Positions 51,210 to 59,788 of a stretch of DNA of 64,000 bases are shown here, one piece after another (position 1 is the first letter of the stretch; the number at the start of each line of letters is the position of its first letter). The stretch is taken from NCBI GenBank assembly GCA_964637565.1, contig CAZWTY010000009.1:8087-72086 (forward strand). Direction: 5' to 3'. The notes under the pieces were generated by a model, which was given only the letters and a program-made list of their open reading frames with translations, searched no databases and had not been told where the DNA came from. A program made the translations under genes and the position numbers. The DNA is from DYJE01 sp964637565 (GTDB taxonomy: Bacteria; Desulfobacterota; Desulfobacteria; Desulfobacterales; Desulfolunaceae).

Positions 51210-53171
51210 TCATTCGTAGGGACGGCGCAAGACCAGTTGAAGGTTTTCAAGTCCGCGAACCCGGAAGATGGCTTCGCAGGAGGTCAGGTAGTATTCCCAT
51301 TTTCGTAAGAATCGGGTGTCGAACCCCAGGGCTGCGATCTGGCCCCGGTTTTCCGTGAACCGTCTGTGCCAGTGCCGGAGGGTCGTGGCGTAATGGGGGC
51401 CGATATTTTCCAGGTGATCCACGATCAGGGTGCTGCGCCGGGTCATGGCCTGGCACAGGGCGGTCAGCGAGGGCAGGTGGCCGCCGGGAAAGATGTGTTT
51501 CTGGATCCAGTCGATGCGCATGCGGTAGGCGGCATACTCCTGGTCCGGCAGGGTGATCACCTGCACGACCACGCGCCCGCCGGGTTTCAGCAGGGCGTCG
51601 CAGCGGGAAAAAAACGTCCCCAGATACCGGTGCCCCACGGCTTCGAGCATTTCAATGGACACGATCCTGTCGAAACAGCCGGTCATGGTCCTGTAATCCT
51701 TTAAAAGAACCTCGATCCGGTCCTCGAGGCCCAGCGCCTTGACCTTTTGGGAGACCCACCCATGCTGCTCGTTGGAAAGGGTGAGGGTGGTCACGCGGCA
51801 GCCGGTGTCACGAACCGCCGTGATGGCGAAGGCCCCCCAGCCCGACCCGATTTCAAGGACATGATCGTTTTTTCCGATGTCGGCCTTGGCGATGATGTGC
51901 CGGAGTTTTCGGAGCTGGGCCTCTTCCAGCGAGTCTTGCTCTGAATCGAAGATTCCGGACGAATAGACCATGTGCTCATCGAGGAACAGGCGGTAAAAGG
52001 GGTTGCTGATATCGTAATGGGCCCGGATGTTCCGGGGGCTCTGGCGCAGGGAATTGGCGGGCACGCGGGAGATCACCCGTTCCAGGGCGCCCCTCAGAAA
52101 AGCCGACACACGGCCTGAAAGCCTGCCGCCGCTGAAAGCCAGAATCAGGGTGCTCAAAAGGGCCGCCGGATCGGGGGTTTCGAACAGGCCGTCCATGTAG
52201 GCTTCGCCAAAGCCGATATCGCCCCGGAACACCGCCTGGGGGAAAAAGTCATCGTCCAGAATGCGAAGGTCGCCCTGTTGCGGCGAATGCGGATCTCCGA
52301 AAACCCGTTGGCTGCCGTCGGGAAAGGTGACGGTCACACAGCCCCGGCGGATCCGGGAAAGACCCCGGACGAACAGGGACCGGGCGATTTTTTGAAGCAG
52401 GTTCGAGGGTTCTTTGTGCACCGTGTCCGGGTGGACCGACACGGGCTTGGGAACGTACGGCAGTTTCTTTTTGAAAAACAGCACCGCCGCCTCTTTCAGG
52501 ATTCTCACCATGGTCAGGTGGGCTGTGAGCGGGTGTCTCAGCCACATCAGGGCAAGGTTTTTTCCGGTGAGCGGGATCATGTCGCCTGTCAGGGACGCCA
52601 CAAACTTCTTCTGTCCGTCCACCGTGAGGACGATACGGATGGCAAGCCCCTTGTCCAGGGGGCCGAAGCGGAAATCATACACGCCGGAAACGGTGTTGAA
52701 CGGAGAAACATGGAACACTTTGTCAGCCGAAGCCTCGTGTGCGTTTCCCTTTTTTTCCGGTTTGAGGGGGTAGAGGTGCCGTTCACCGAAGGTGTTGTTG
52801 ACCTCGGCCATCGCAAACACCAGCTCCGTGTTTCTATCCAGACACAGGTAGAAACTGACCGGGTTGAACACCGGCCTGAACAGGCGCAGGGAGGTGACCA
52901 GAAAAACGCGGTCGATGGCGGATGGATCGGTGTACCGGGCCAGCAGGGTGCGGAACCGGTCTGAAAGGGGCGTATCGGATCCGTCCAGGTAGTCCCGGTC
53001 GTACAGCGAGACGATGCCCCTGCGGTTGTAGCCGAAACCGGTTACGGTCCGGTCCAGGGTCTCGAGTTCGGACAGGTCCAGGCCGTACACTGTCAGCGGG
53101 TAGGAAAACCCGTGCCGGGCCGGAAAAAAACGCTGGTGAAACACCTTGGCTTGGATCAGGGTCGAGTTCAC
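51210..53171 (-). CDS. DUF1365-cyclopropane fatty acid synthase fusion
   Basis: A 653-residue fusion. Residues about 1-240 are a DUF1365 domain (FHQRFFPARHGFSYPLTVYGLDL start). Residues about 290-653 are a cyclopropane-fatty-acyl-phospholipid synthase-type methyltransferase with YDISNPFYRLFLD, the SAM motif VLEIGSGWGAF (near 438) and DRIVSIEMLEAVGH. It should methylate unsaturated phospholipid acyl chains. The two domains are usually separate genes. Its ATG overlaps the FAD oxidoreductase stop by 4 bases, so they form one unit. Confidence 0.92.
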   Translation of the reverse strand: MNSTLIQAKVFHQRFFPARHGFSYPLTVYGLDLSELETLDRTVTGFGYNRRGIVSLYDRDYLDGSDTPLSDRFRTLLARYTDPSAIDRVFLVTSLRLFRPVFNPVSFYLCLDRNTELVFAMAEVNNTFGERHLYPLKPEKKGNAHEASADKVFHVSPFNTVSGVYDFRFGPLDKGLAIRIVLTVDGQKKFVASLTGDMIPLTGKNLALMWLRHPLTAHLTMVRILKEAAVLFFKKKLPYVPKPVSVHPDTVHKEPSNLLQKIARSLFVRGLSRIRRGCVTVTFPDGSQRVFGDPHSPQQGDLRILDDDFFPQAVFRGDIGFGEAYMDGLFETPDPAALLSTLILAFSGGRLSGRVSAFLRGALERVISRVPANSLRQSPRNIRAHYDISNPFYRLFLDEHMVYSSGIFDSEQDSLEEAQLRKLRHIIAKADIGKNDHVLEIGSGWGAFAITAVRDTGCRVTTLTLSNEQHGWVSQKVKALGLEDRIEVLLKDYRTMTGCFDRIVSIEMLEAVGHRYLGTFFSRCDALLKPGGRVVVQVITLPDQEYAAYRMRIDWIQKHIFPGGHLPSLTALCQAMTRRSTLIVDHLENIGPHYATTLRHWHRRFTENRGQIAALGFDTRFLRKWEYYLTSCEAIFRVRGLENLQLVLRRPYE

Positions 53172-54436
53172 AGGCTGACTCCGAAGTGTTTGCCCACGTT
53201 CACGGCCGAGCGGACCCCGTCTTCATGGAAGCCGTATCCGAAATACGCGCCGCAGAACCAGGTGTTGTTCCGCCCGTTCAGCTGGTCGAGCCGGTGTTGG
53301 GTGGCCGTGGCTGCGGCATCGAAAATCGGGTGGGTGTAGACCATGGCGTCGATCACATGGCTCTCGGGCACGGGCGTGCAGGGATTCAAGGTCACGCAGT
53401 AGGTCCTTAACGTATTGAGTTTCTGGAGCCGGGTCATGTCGTAGGTGACGGTGATGGGCGAGGCATCGGTCTGGATGTCCTCCCGGATCGTGTTCCACGA
53501 GGCCCGGGCCCTGGGGATGGGCGGCAGAAACGAGGTATCCGTATGAAGGATCACCTCGTTTTTCGAATACCGCCAGGGTTTCAGCAGCTCCTTTTCCAGG
53601 TCCGAGGGGTCTTCGAGCAGGGACAGGGCCTCATCCGCGTGGGCGGCGATGATCACGCCGTCGAAATCCCGGGTGCTGCCGTCTGAGAGGCGCAGTGTCA
53701 CGCCCTTGTCCCTGCGGCAAAGGGACCGAACGGGCGACGCGGTTTCCACCGCCCCGGGAAACTGGGCCAGAAAGGCGTCGATGTACGAACGGCTGCCCCC
53801 GGAAACGTAGTACCACTGGGGGTGTTCGTTCACGGACAGCAGCCCGTGGTTTTCATAGAACCGGGCAAACGCTTCCATGGGAAACTCGCCCATGTCGTTG
53901 TAGGAGGCCGACCAGATGGCCGCGGACATGGGCAGGAGGTAGTTGTCCCGGAACGTGTCCGAAAACCCTCTGGATCTGAGGAAGCCTTCCAGGGAAAGCC
54001 CCTTGAAGGCGCCGGTCTGAAGCCCATAGCGGGCCTCCTTGAAAAAACGGAGGATGTCTTTCAGGAAGATCCAGAATCGGGGGCTCAGCAGATGGGAGCG
54101 TTGGGCGAAAACGCTGTCAAGGCTTGACGAGCCATACTGAAACCCGGTTTTCCTGCAGTAATAACTGAAGGACATGTCCGTTTTCTCCGTTTTCACCTTT
54201 AGGGCATCGAGAAAACGGGTCAACAGGGGATAGGTCTTGTCGTTCATCACGATAAAGCCCGTGTCCACCCGAAGGCCCCGGTCCGGTCCCGAGGGCAGGG
54301 TCACGGTATGGGTGTGCCCGCCCACGTAATCGTTTTTTTCAAACAGGGTGATGTGGTGACTGTCCTGAAGCAGGTAGGCCGCGGTCACGCCCGACACACC
54401 GCCTCCGATCACGGCAATGGTCTTCCGTTCATTCAT
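53168..54436 (-). CDS. FAD-dependent amine-oxidase-like oxidoreductase
   Basis: A 422-residue flavoprotein. The dinucleotide-binding motif AVIGGGVSGVTAAYLL is at the N-terminus, followed by FEKNDYVGGHTHTV, and the C-terminus has the matching FAD contact near CGAYFGYGFHEDG. Proteins of this group sit beside DUF1365 and cyclopropane-synthase genes and are thought to desaturate or oxidise lipid chains. ATG 54436 is the conserved start; the frame is open 63 codons further upstream. It is divergent from the SRPBCC-SDR gene across 280 bases that hold no gene. Confidence 0.9.
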   Translation of the reverse strand: MNERKTIAVIGGGVSGVTAAYLLQDSHHITLFEKNDYVGGHTHTVTLPSGPDRGLRVDTGFIVMNDKTYPLLTRFLDALKVKTEKTDMSFSYYCRKTGFQYGSSSLDSVFAQRSHLLSPRFWIFLKDILRFFKEARYGLQTGAFKGLSLEGFLRSRGFSDTFRDNYLLPMSAAIWSASYNDMGEFPMEAFARFYENHGLLSVNEHPQWYYVSGGSRSYIDAFLAQFPGAVETASPVRSLCRRDKGVTLRLSDGSTRDFDGVIIAAHADEALSLLEDPSDLEKELLKPWRYSKNEVILHTDTSFLPPIPRARASWNTIREDIQTDASPITVTYDMTRLQKLNTLRTYCVTLNPCTPVPESHVIDAMVYTHPIFDAAATATQHRLDQLNGRNNTWFCGAYFGYGFHEDGVRSAVNVGKHFGVSL

Positions 54437-54716
54437 GGTGTTTGTCCTGTCGTGTCCTGTGATTCCGGTGTGGCGCTCAATCCGGACGTGCGATGAAAAA
54501 AGAAAGAGTGATAAGTGATGCCGGATTGTCAGAGCGGTTTGAAATGCGGTTGGAATTTTATCATGCCGATCGTAAAATACAATTAAAAATCCGAGCAAAA
54601 AAAAGTTTTCAGTCCTTCGTTGCATTTCGAAATTTGATGATCATGTTCTTTCATACCTAACCTGTCAATCTTACGGGCAAAACCCATAGCCCGCTGTTTA
54701 TGAGGAAGGAACCACC

Positions 54717-56135
54717 ATGACCCTGACCCTTGAACGCGATGTGATCGCAGACAGGCCCATCGATGAGGTGTTTGATTACCTCAGTGATTTCAGCACCATC
54801 GAGCAGTGGGACCCCGGCGTTGTCAGGGCCCGGAAGATCACGCCGGGAAAAACGGCGGTGGGCACCCGCTACGCGCTGGACTTGCGATACGGACCGTTCC
54901 CGGTATCCATGACCTACACCCTTTCCGTGCTGGAAAAACCCTCAAAAATCGTCGTTGAGGGCCGGGGACAGTCTTTTTCCGCCGTGGACACTCTGACCTT
55001 CCAGGCCCTGGGACCCCGAAAAACCCGGATCACCTACCGGGCCGACATGGACTTCGAAGGGTTCCGGTCCCACGTGGCCCGGATGCTCCGGCCCCTTCTC
55101 GAACGGATCGGCACGGCGGCCGTCCGGGGTCTTGGCGAGGCGTTCAACCGAAGACCGACGGCGCCCCGGATCGGCGGCCTTTCCAGTCTGCTCGATCGTT
55201 CGGTGGCGGGCGGCCTGCCGGCGTTCACGCGCTTCGGTTACGCCTGGGCACGGCGCCGGTTTGCTCCGGTTGTGGAGTCGCTTGCCGGCAAGACCGTCGT
55301 CATCACCGGGGCCACCTCGGGCATCGGTCTTGACGCGGCCCGCATGATCGCCCACCGGGGCGCGCGATTGATCCTGGTGGCGCGAAACCCGGAAAAGGCG
55401 GAGGAGGTCCGTCGGCGCATTGCCCATGAAACCGGTAACGACACCATCCGCTTGTTCACGGCGGACATGAGCCTTCTCCGGGATATCGACCGACTGGCCG
55501 ACGAATTGTTGTCCGAGGAAACAAGCATTGACGTCCTGATCAACAATGCGGGGGCCCTTTATCCCACCCGGCAGGAAACGGACGAGGGGTTCGAACGAAG
55601 TTTCGCGGTAAACCTGCTCGGCCCCTATGCCCTGACATGCCGCCTGATTCCCGCCCTCGAGGCTTCGGGCGGAGGCCGGATCATCAGTGTGTCCTCCGGA
55701 GGCATGTACACCCAGGGCATCGTGACGAACGATCTTCTGTTTCAAAACGAACCTTACGACGGCACCAAAGCCTATGCCCGGGCCAAACGGGGTCTGGTGA
55801 TTTTGACCGAACACTGGGCCCAAGAGCTTTCTCCCAGAAACATCACGGTTCACGCCATGCATCCGGGCTGGGTGAGGACTCCCGGTATCAAGGAGGCTTT
55901 GCCCGGTTTTTACCGGCTCACCGACCCGGTGTTGCGAACGCCGGAAGAGGGAGCCGACACCCTGGTCTGGCTGGCCCAGGCCCCGGAGGCCCGGCTGTCG
56001 AGCGGCCTGTTCTGGCTGGACCGGACGCCCCGGGTCACCCATGTGTTCAGGCACACCCGTGAAACGGAGACGGATCGCCATGCCCTTTTTCAGGCCCTGG
56101 GAACCATGGTCAGGGAGAAACGGCCATGGCCTTAA
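54717..56135 (+). CDS. SRPBCC-SDR fusion oxidoreductase
   Basis: A 472-residue fusion. Residues 1-145 are an SRPBCC (polyketide cyclase-like) ligand-binding domain; residues about 190-472 are an SDR with VVITGATSGIG (near 196-203), NNAG, SSGGM and Y353-x3-K357. The lipid pocket and reductase together suggest handling of a hydrophobic substrate, perhaps the product of the divergent methyltransferase cluster. GAGGAAGGA precedes the ATG. Its end overlaps the next gene by 10 bases. Confidence 0.88.
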   Translation: MTLTLERDVIADRPIDEVFDYLSDFSTIEQWDPGVVRARKITPGKTAVGTRYALDLRYGPFPVSMTYTLSVLEKPSKIVVEGRGQSFSAVDTLTFQALGPRKTRITYRADMDFEGFRSHVARMLRPLLERIGTAAVRGLGEAFNRRPTAPRIGGLSSLLDRSVAGGLPAFTRFGYAWARRRFAPVVESLAGKTVVITGATSGIGLDAARMIAHRGARLILVARNPEKAEEVRRRIAHETGNDTIRLFTADMSLLRDIDRLADELLSEETSIDVLINNAGALYPTRQETDEGFERSFAVNLLGPYALTCRLIPALEASGGGRIISVSSGGMYTQGIVTNDLLFQNEPYDGTKAYARAKRGLVILTEHWAQELSPRNITVHAMHPGWVRTPGIKEALPGFYRLTDPVLRTPEEGADTLVWLAQAPEARLSSGLFWLDRTPRVTHVFRHTRETETDRHALFQALGTMVREKRPWP

Positions 56136-56707
56136 TCCGAACAACCCATATCCTTTGGATTCTGGTGCTGCTGAGCCTGGCCCCCGGCCCGGTCGCGGCG
56201 GCCAGCGTTCGTGTGGACGGCAGCGAATTTTCCCGAAGCGTCACCCTGGACGGGTCCCGGCTTTTTCTCAAAGGCACCTCCCTTCAACGGTACCTGCTTG
56301 TTGTCAAAGGCTATGCCGGGGCCTTTTATCTGCCGGCGGACACCCCGGCGAACCAGGCCCTGGGGCCTGTGCCAAAATACCTGGTGCTCGAATACAAGGT
56401 GTCCATTTCGGCCGCTGATTTTGCCGAGGCCACCACCCGCATGATACAGCAAGCTGTTGATGCGAAAACCTTTGCGTCCCTGGAAAACCGCCTGAACACC
56501 TTGAACGCCCTGTATGCCGATGTGAGGCCCAATGACCGTTACTCGTTGTATTACCACCCCGACCGGGGAACCCAGCTTGCCCTGAACGGGAAGGTGGCGG
56601 GAACGCTTCCGGGACTTGATTTCGCCAAAGCCCTGTTCGGCGTGTGGCTGGGTGAAAAACCCATCGACCCCGACTTCCGTGACCGCCTGCTCGGAGTAAA
56701 ACCATGA
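56126..56707 (+). CDS. chalcone isomerase-like secreted protein
   Basis: A 193-residue protein with a signal peptide (ILWILVLLSLAPGPVAAA) and a chalcone-isomerase-like fold: GTSLQRYLLVVKGYAGAFYLP and the C-terminal LDFAKALFGVWLGEKPID. In bacteria these proteins probably bind or isomerise lipids in the periplasm rather than flavonoids. It overlaps the neighbours on both sides (10 and 4 bases), tying it to the lipid cluster. Confidence 0.85.
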   Translation: MALIRTTHILWILVLLSLAPGPVAAASVRVDGSEFSRSVTLDGSRLFLKGTSLQRYLLVVKGYAGAFYLPADTPANQALGPVPKYLVLEYKVSISAADFAEATTRMIQQAVDAKTFASLENRLNTLNALYADVRPNDRYSLYYHPDRGTQLALNGKVAGTLPGLDFAKALFGVWLGEKPIDPDFRDRLLGVKP

Positions 56708-58077
56708 CCGCCGCAGCTGCAAAGGTGCCCTGGTCCGTCCGCCTGGCCTACGCCTTTCCCGCCTTTACCCTGGCGGTCATCGGGATTCCCATCTACGTGT
56801 TCCTCCCGAAATTCTATACAGATACGGTGGGCATGGACATCGCCGTCGTGGGTGTGCTTCTGATGGCGGTCCGCCTGTTCGACGCGGTCACAGACCCCCT
56901 GATCGGCCACCTTTCCGATGAGATCCGGACGCCCTGGGGACGGCGGCGTCCCCTGATCGCCCTGGGGGCGGCAGGCCTCACCTTTTCTCTGTACTTTCTG
57001 TTCACCCCGACGGAGGCTCCGGGTAACGATCAGGTTCTCCGATTTGCCGGGTGGCTGTTTTCCCTTTTCCTGTTCTGGACCCTGATAACCGTGCCCTACG
57101 AGGCCCTGGGGCCGGAATTGAGCGATGATTATCATGAACGGACCACAATTTTCGCATGGAGGGACGGCTTTCTCATTGTCGGCACCCTTTTTGCCGCCGC
57201 CTCACCGTCCCTGTCGTCGCTGGTCCTGGGTCTTCTGGGACTGCCGGATCACGAACGGGCCCGGTTCACGGCCCTGGCCCTGATGTACGGGCCTCTGGTC
57301 CTTGCCGCCGCTTTTTTTTGCGTGTGGCGCATCCGGGAAAAAATCCGCATTGAGACCGCACCGGCCGAACCCTTTTGGGCCGGGTATGCCGGGGTGTTCC
57401 GGAACCGGCCCTTTGTGATTCTGCTTTCGGCGTATACCGTCAGCGCCATCGGCAGCAACCTTCCGGCGACGCTGATCCTTTATTATGTGGAGTACGTGCT
57501 GCATTCAAATCGGGCGGAGCTGTTTCTGGCCCTGTACTTCGTGGTGGGCATCGCCTTCATTCCCGTCTGGGTGGGGCTGTCCCGCAAAACGGGAAAGAAA
57601 GCGGCCTGGATCGGCGCCATGATGATCAACACCCTGGCCTTCCTGGGTGTGTTTTTCCTCGGGCCGGGCGATGAAGCGGTTTACGGGGTGCTGGTGGCCA
57701 TTTCGGGCATCGGGTTCGGGGCGGGGCTGGTCCTGCCGTCGTCCATCCAGGCCGACGTGATCGACTACGACGAACTGATCACCGGCAGACGGCGTGAAGG
57801 CCGCTACATCGGCCTGTGGTCCGTATCCAAAAAACTGGCCGCCGCCCTGGGGGTGGGCCTTGGCCTGTGGCTGCTGGGCCGGACCGGCTACACCCCCGAT
57901 GCCGCCCAGAGTCCCATGACGATCCTTGCGCTCAAAATTCTCTATGCCCTGGTTCCCTGCGCCTGCCAGCTCATCGCCATGGTTGTCATCGGTTTCTACC
58001 CCATCACCGAAGCCCGCTTCCGCGAGATCCAGACCCGGCTTCAGCCTCTGAATGCCGGTTCAAACGACCATCGATAA
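56704..58077 (+). CDS. GPH-type MFS transporter
   Basis: A 457-residue transporter with about twelve membrane segments. RLFDAVTDPLIGHLSDEIRTPWGRRRPLIALGA is characteristic of the glycoside-pentoside-hexuronide cation symporter family. In this setting it may move a lipid-related compound instead of a sugar. It overlaps the chalcone-isomerase-like gene by 4 bases and ends the operon; the convergent CoA-transferase ends 85 bases later. Confidence 0.88.
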   Translation: MTAAAAKVPWSVRLAYAFPAFTLAVIGIPIYVFLPKFYTDTVGMDIAVVGVLLMAVRLFDAVTDPLIGHLSDEIRTPWGRRRPLIALGAAGLTFSLYFLFTPTEAPGNDQVLRFAGWLFSLFLFWTLITVPYEALGPELSDDYHERTTIFAWRDGFLIVGTLFAAASPSLSSLVLGLLGLPDHERARFTALALMYGPLVLAAAFFCVWRIREKIRIETAPAEPFWAGYAGVFRNRPFVILLSAYTVSAIGSNLPATLILYYVEYVLHSNRAELFLALYFVVGIAFIPVWVGLSRKTGKKAAWIGAMMINTLAFLGVFFLGPGDEAVYGVLVAISGIGFGAGLVLPSSIQADVIDYDELITGRRREGRYIGLWSVSKKLAAALGVGLGLWLLGRTGYTPDAAQSPMTILALKILYALVPCACQLIAMVVIGFYPITEARFREIQTRLQPLNAGSNDHR

Positions 58078-58162
58078 AAACCACTGTTCATGCATGGTCC
58101 CCTGTCATCATTCAGGTTTCCGTTCTGTCCGTGTTTTCCGTGGCTCACAGTAAAACCCCGGA

Positions 58163-59539
58163 TCAGCCGGCAAGCCTCATGTCCTCGGGCGCGGTGAATC
58201 CGGACTTTGTGTAGGTCGGCTTCCAGATGTTCATCTCTTCCGCGCTGCGGATCAGGGATTCGCGGAAATCGGGGTGGGCGATGTTGATCAGGGCTTCGGC
58301 GCGCTCCCAGGTGGTTTTTCCCTTGAGGCAGGCGATGCCGTATTCCGTGACCACATAGTGGACCACCGTTCTGGGCAGGGTCACGATGGTTCCGTGGTCT
58401 GTGAACGGGCGGATGCGGGAGACCACGGCGCCATCTTTTCTCATCTGGGTGGAGGCCAGGCAGATGAAGGATTTGCCGCCTTTGGAATGGAAACTTCCGT
58501 AGGCGAAGTCGAACTGCCCGCCTGTGCCGGAAATCTGGCGGAAACCCGACGATTCGGAACAGACCTGCCCGTAAAGGTCCACTTCCACGGCGTTGTTGAT
58601 GGACACGGCCCGGTCGTTTGCCGCGATCCTTTGGGGGTTGTTCACATAGCTTACGGGAAAGCTGGCGCAGGCGGAATTCCTGTCAAGAAAGTCGTAGAGC
58701 TTTCGGCTTCCCAGGGCGAAGGTGTAGACCATTTTCCCCGGGTTGTCCGCTTTCTTCCGGTTGGAAATCCGGCCGCTCGCATACATGTCCACATAAGCGT
58801 CCACCAGCATTTCCGTGTGAACGCCCAGGTCCTTCAGATCCGAATCGGCGATCATTTTCCCGATGGTGTTGGGAAGGCTGCCGATGCCCAGCTGGAGGCA
58901 TGCGCCGTCTTCGATTTCGTGGACCACATGGGCGGCGATGGCCCGGTCGATTTCTGAGACCGGCGTTTCCGGCAAGCAGACCAGCGGCGGGTTGTCCGCT
59001 TCCACAATGAAATCGACCTCCGAAAGGTGGATGGCTTCGTCGTAACCTCCGCAACAGACCGGCATGTTTTGGTCGACTTCGACGATCACGGTTCTCGCCC
59101 GCCGCGCCTGGCTGTACTGGATGGAGTTGGCCAGGCCGAAATTGAAGTAACCGGCCTTGTCCATGGGCGCTGTTTTGACCATGAACACATCGGTTTTCAG
59201 GTCCCCTTCGTCGTAGATCCGGTTGCCTTCGTGGTACAGCACCGGAATGTAGCTGCACATGCCCAGGTCGTGAAGGTACCTCTCTCCGCCGCTGAAATGC
59301 CAGCTGCTGTAATTGAAGCTTTCTCCGGCGGGATCGGCCAGGGCCACCTTGGGAATTCCGGGATAGCCCACGGCCCTGATGTTCACGCCCCGTATCTCTC
59401 CGGCTCTCGCCGCCAGAGCCTGGTCCATGGCCGCGGGACCGCACAGAAAATTTCCGTAATCCACCCAGTCTCCTGATCTGACCTGATTGGCGGCTGTTTT
59501 CGCATCCACGCATTTTCTCTGATACTCGCTTTGAATCAT
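58163..59539 (-). CDS. acetyl-CoA hydrolase/transferase family CoA-transferase
   Basis: A 458-residue enzyme of the butyryl-CoA:acetate / 4-hydroxybutyrate CoA-transferase group. It has the conserved QISGTGGQFDFAYG segment, ICLASTQMRKDG and HYVVTEYGIACLKG near the C-terminus. It would move CoA between short carboxylic acids in fermentation or acid activation. AGAGG is 5 bases before ATG 59539. A consensus sigma-54 promoter lies at 59585-59600 and palindromic upstream sites at 59685 and 59758, next to a sigma-54 activator gene, so induction by that regulator is likely. The exact acid is unknown. Confidence 0.9.
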   Translation of the reverse strand: MIQSEYQRKCVDAKTAANQVRSGDWVDYGNFLCGPAAMDQALAARAGEIRGVNIRAVGYPGIPKVALADPAGESFNYSSWHFSGGERYLHDLGMCSYIPVLYHEGNRIYDEGDLKTDVFMVKTAPMDKAGYFNFGLANSIQYSQARRARTVIVEVDQNMPVCCGGYDEAIHLSEVDFIVEADNPPLVCLPETPVSEIDRAIAAHVVHEIEDGACLQLGIGSLPNTIGKMIADSDLKDLGVHTEMLVDAYVDMYASGRISNRKKADNPGKMVYTFALGSRKLYDFLDRNSACASFPVSYVNNPQRIAANDRAVSINNAVEVDLYGQVCSESSGFRQISGTGGQFDFAYGSFHSKGGKSFICLASTQMRKDGAVVSRIRPFTDHGTIVTLPRTVVHYVVTEYGIACLKGKTTWERAEALINIAHPDFRESLIRSAEEMNIWKPTYTKSGFTAPEDMRLAG

Positions 59540-59584
59540 GCTCACCTCTTGTGGGATAAATGTTGACGGGTTGACTTCATGATG

Positions 59585-59600
59585 AGCAAGGGCTGTGCCA
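59585..59600 (-). promoter_or_regulatory. sigma-54 (-24/-12) promoter of the CoA-transferase
   Basis: On the minus strand TGGCAC-N5-TTGCT, an exact match to the sigma-54 consensus, about 45 bases before the start codon. Confidence 0.85.
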
Positions 59601-59684
59601 TGGCGGGCAACACCATTTCAATATGCCGGTTTTATTGGATTTAAAGAGAATAGCGGGGATGGAACGCGGATGTTTCATCGAACA

Positions 59685-59712
59685 CCACATGCGGCACAAA
59701 TGCCGCATGTGG
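59685..59712. promoter_or_regulatory. upstream activating palindrome 1
   Basis: CCACATGCGGCA and TGCCGCATGTGG are perfect 12-bp inverted arms around CAAA, roughly 85-110 bases upstream of the -24 element. No U-run follows on either strand, so it is not a terminator. Confidence 0.65.
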
Positions 59713-59757
59713 GCGGTTCATCAAGCTTATCGTCTTGAATTGTTGTGATATGTTTCG

Positions 59758-59777
59758 ATGCGGCATTTATGACGCAA
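59758..59777. promoter_or_regulatory. upstream activating palindrome 2 (imperfect)
   Basis: ATGCGGCA-N4-TGACGCAA has the same core and 4-base spacer as palindrome 1; a further TGCGGCAT half-site is at 59780-59787, next to the regulator stop. Confidence 0.5.
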
Positions 59778-59788
59778 TCTGCGGCATT

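Noticed and set aside
59685..59712. Terminator for the sigma-54 activator gene
   Set aside because: The 12-bp palindrome has no U-run on either strand and lies at a typical enhancer distance from a sigma-54 promoter.
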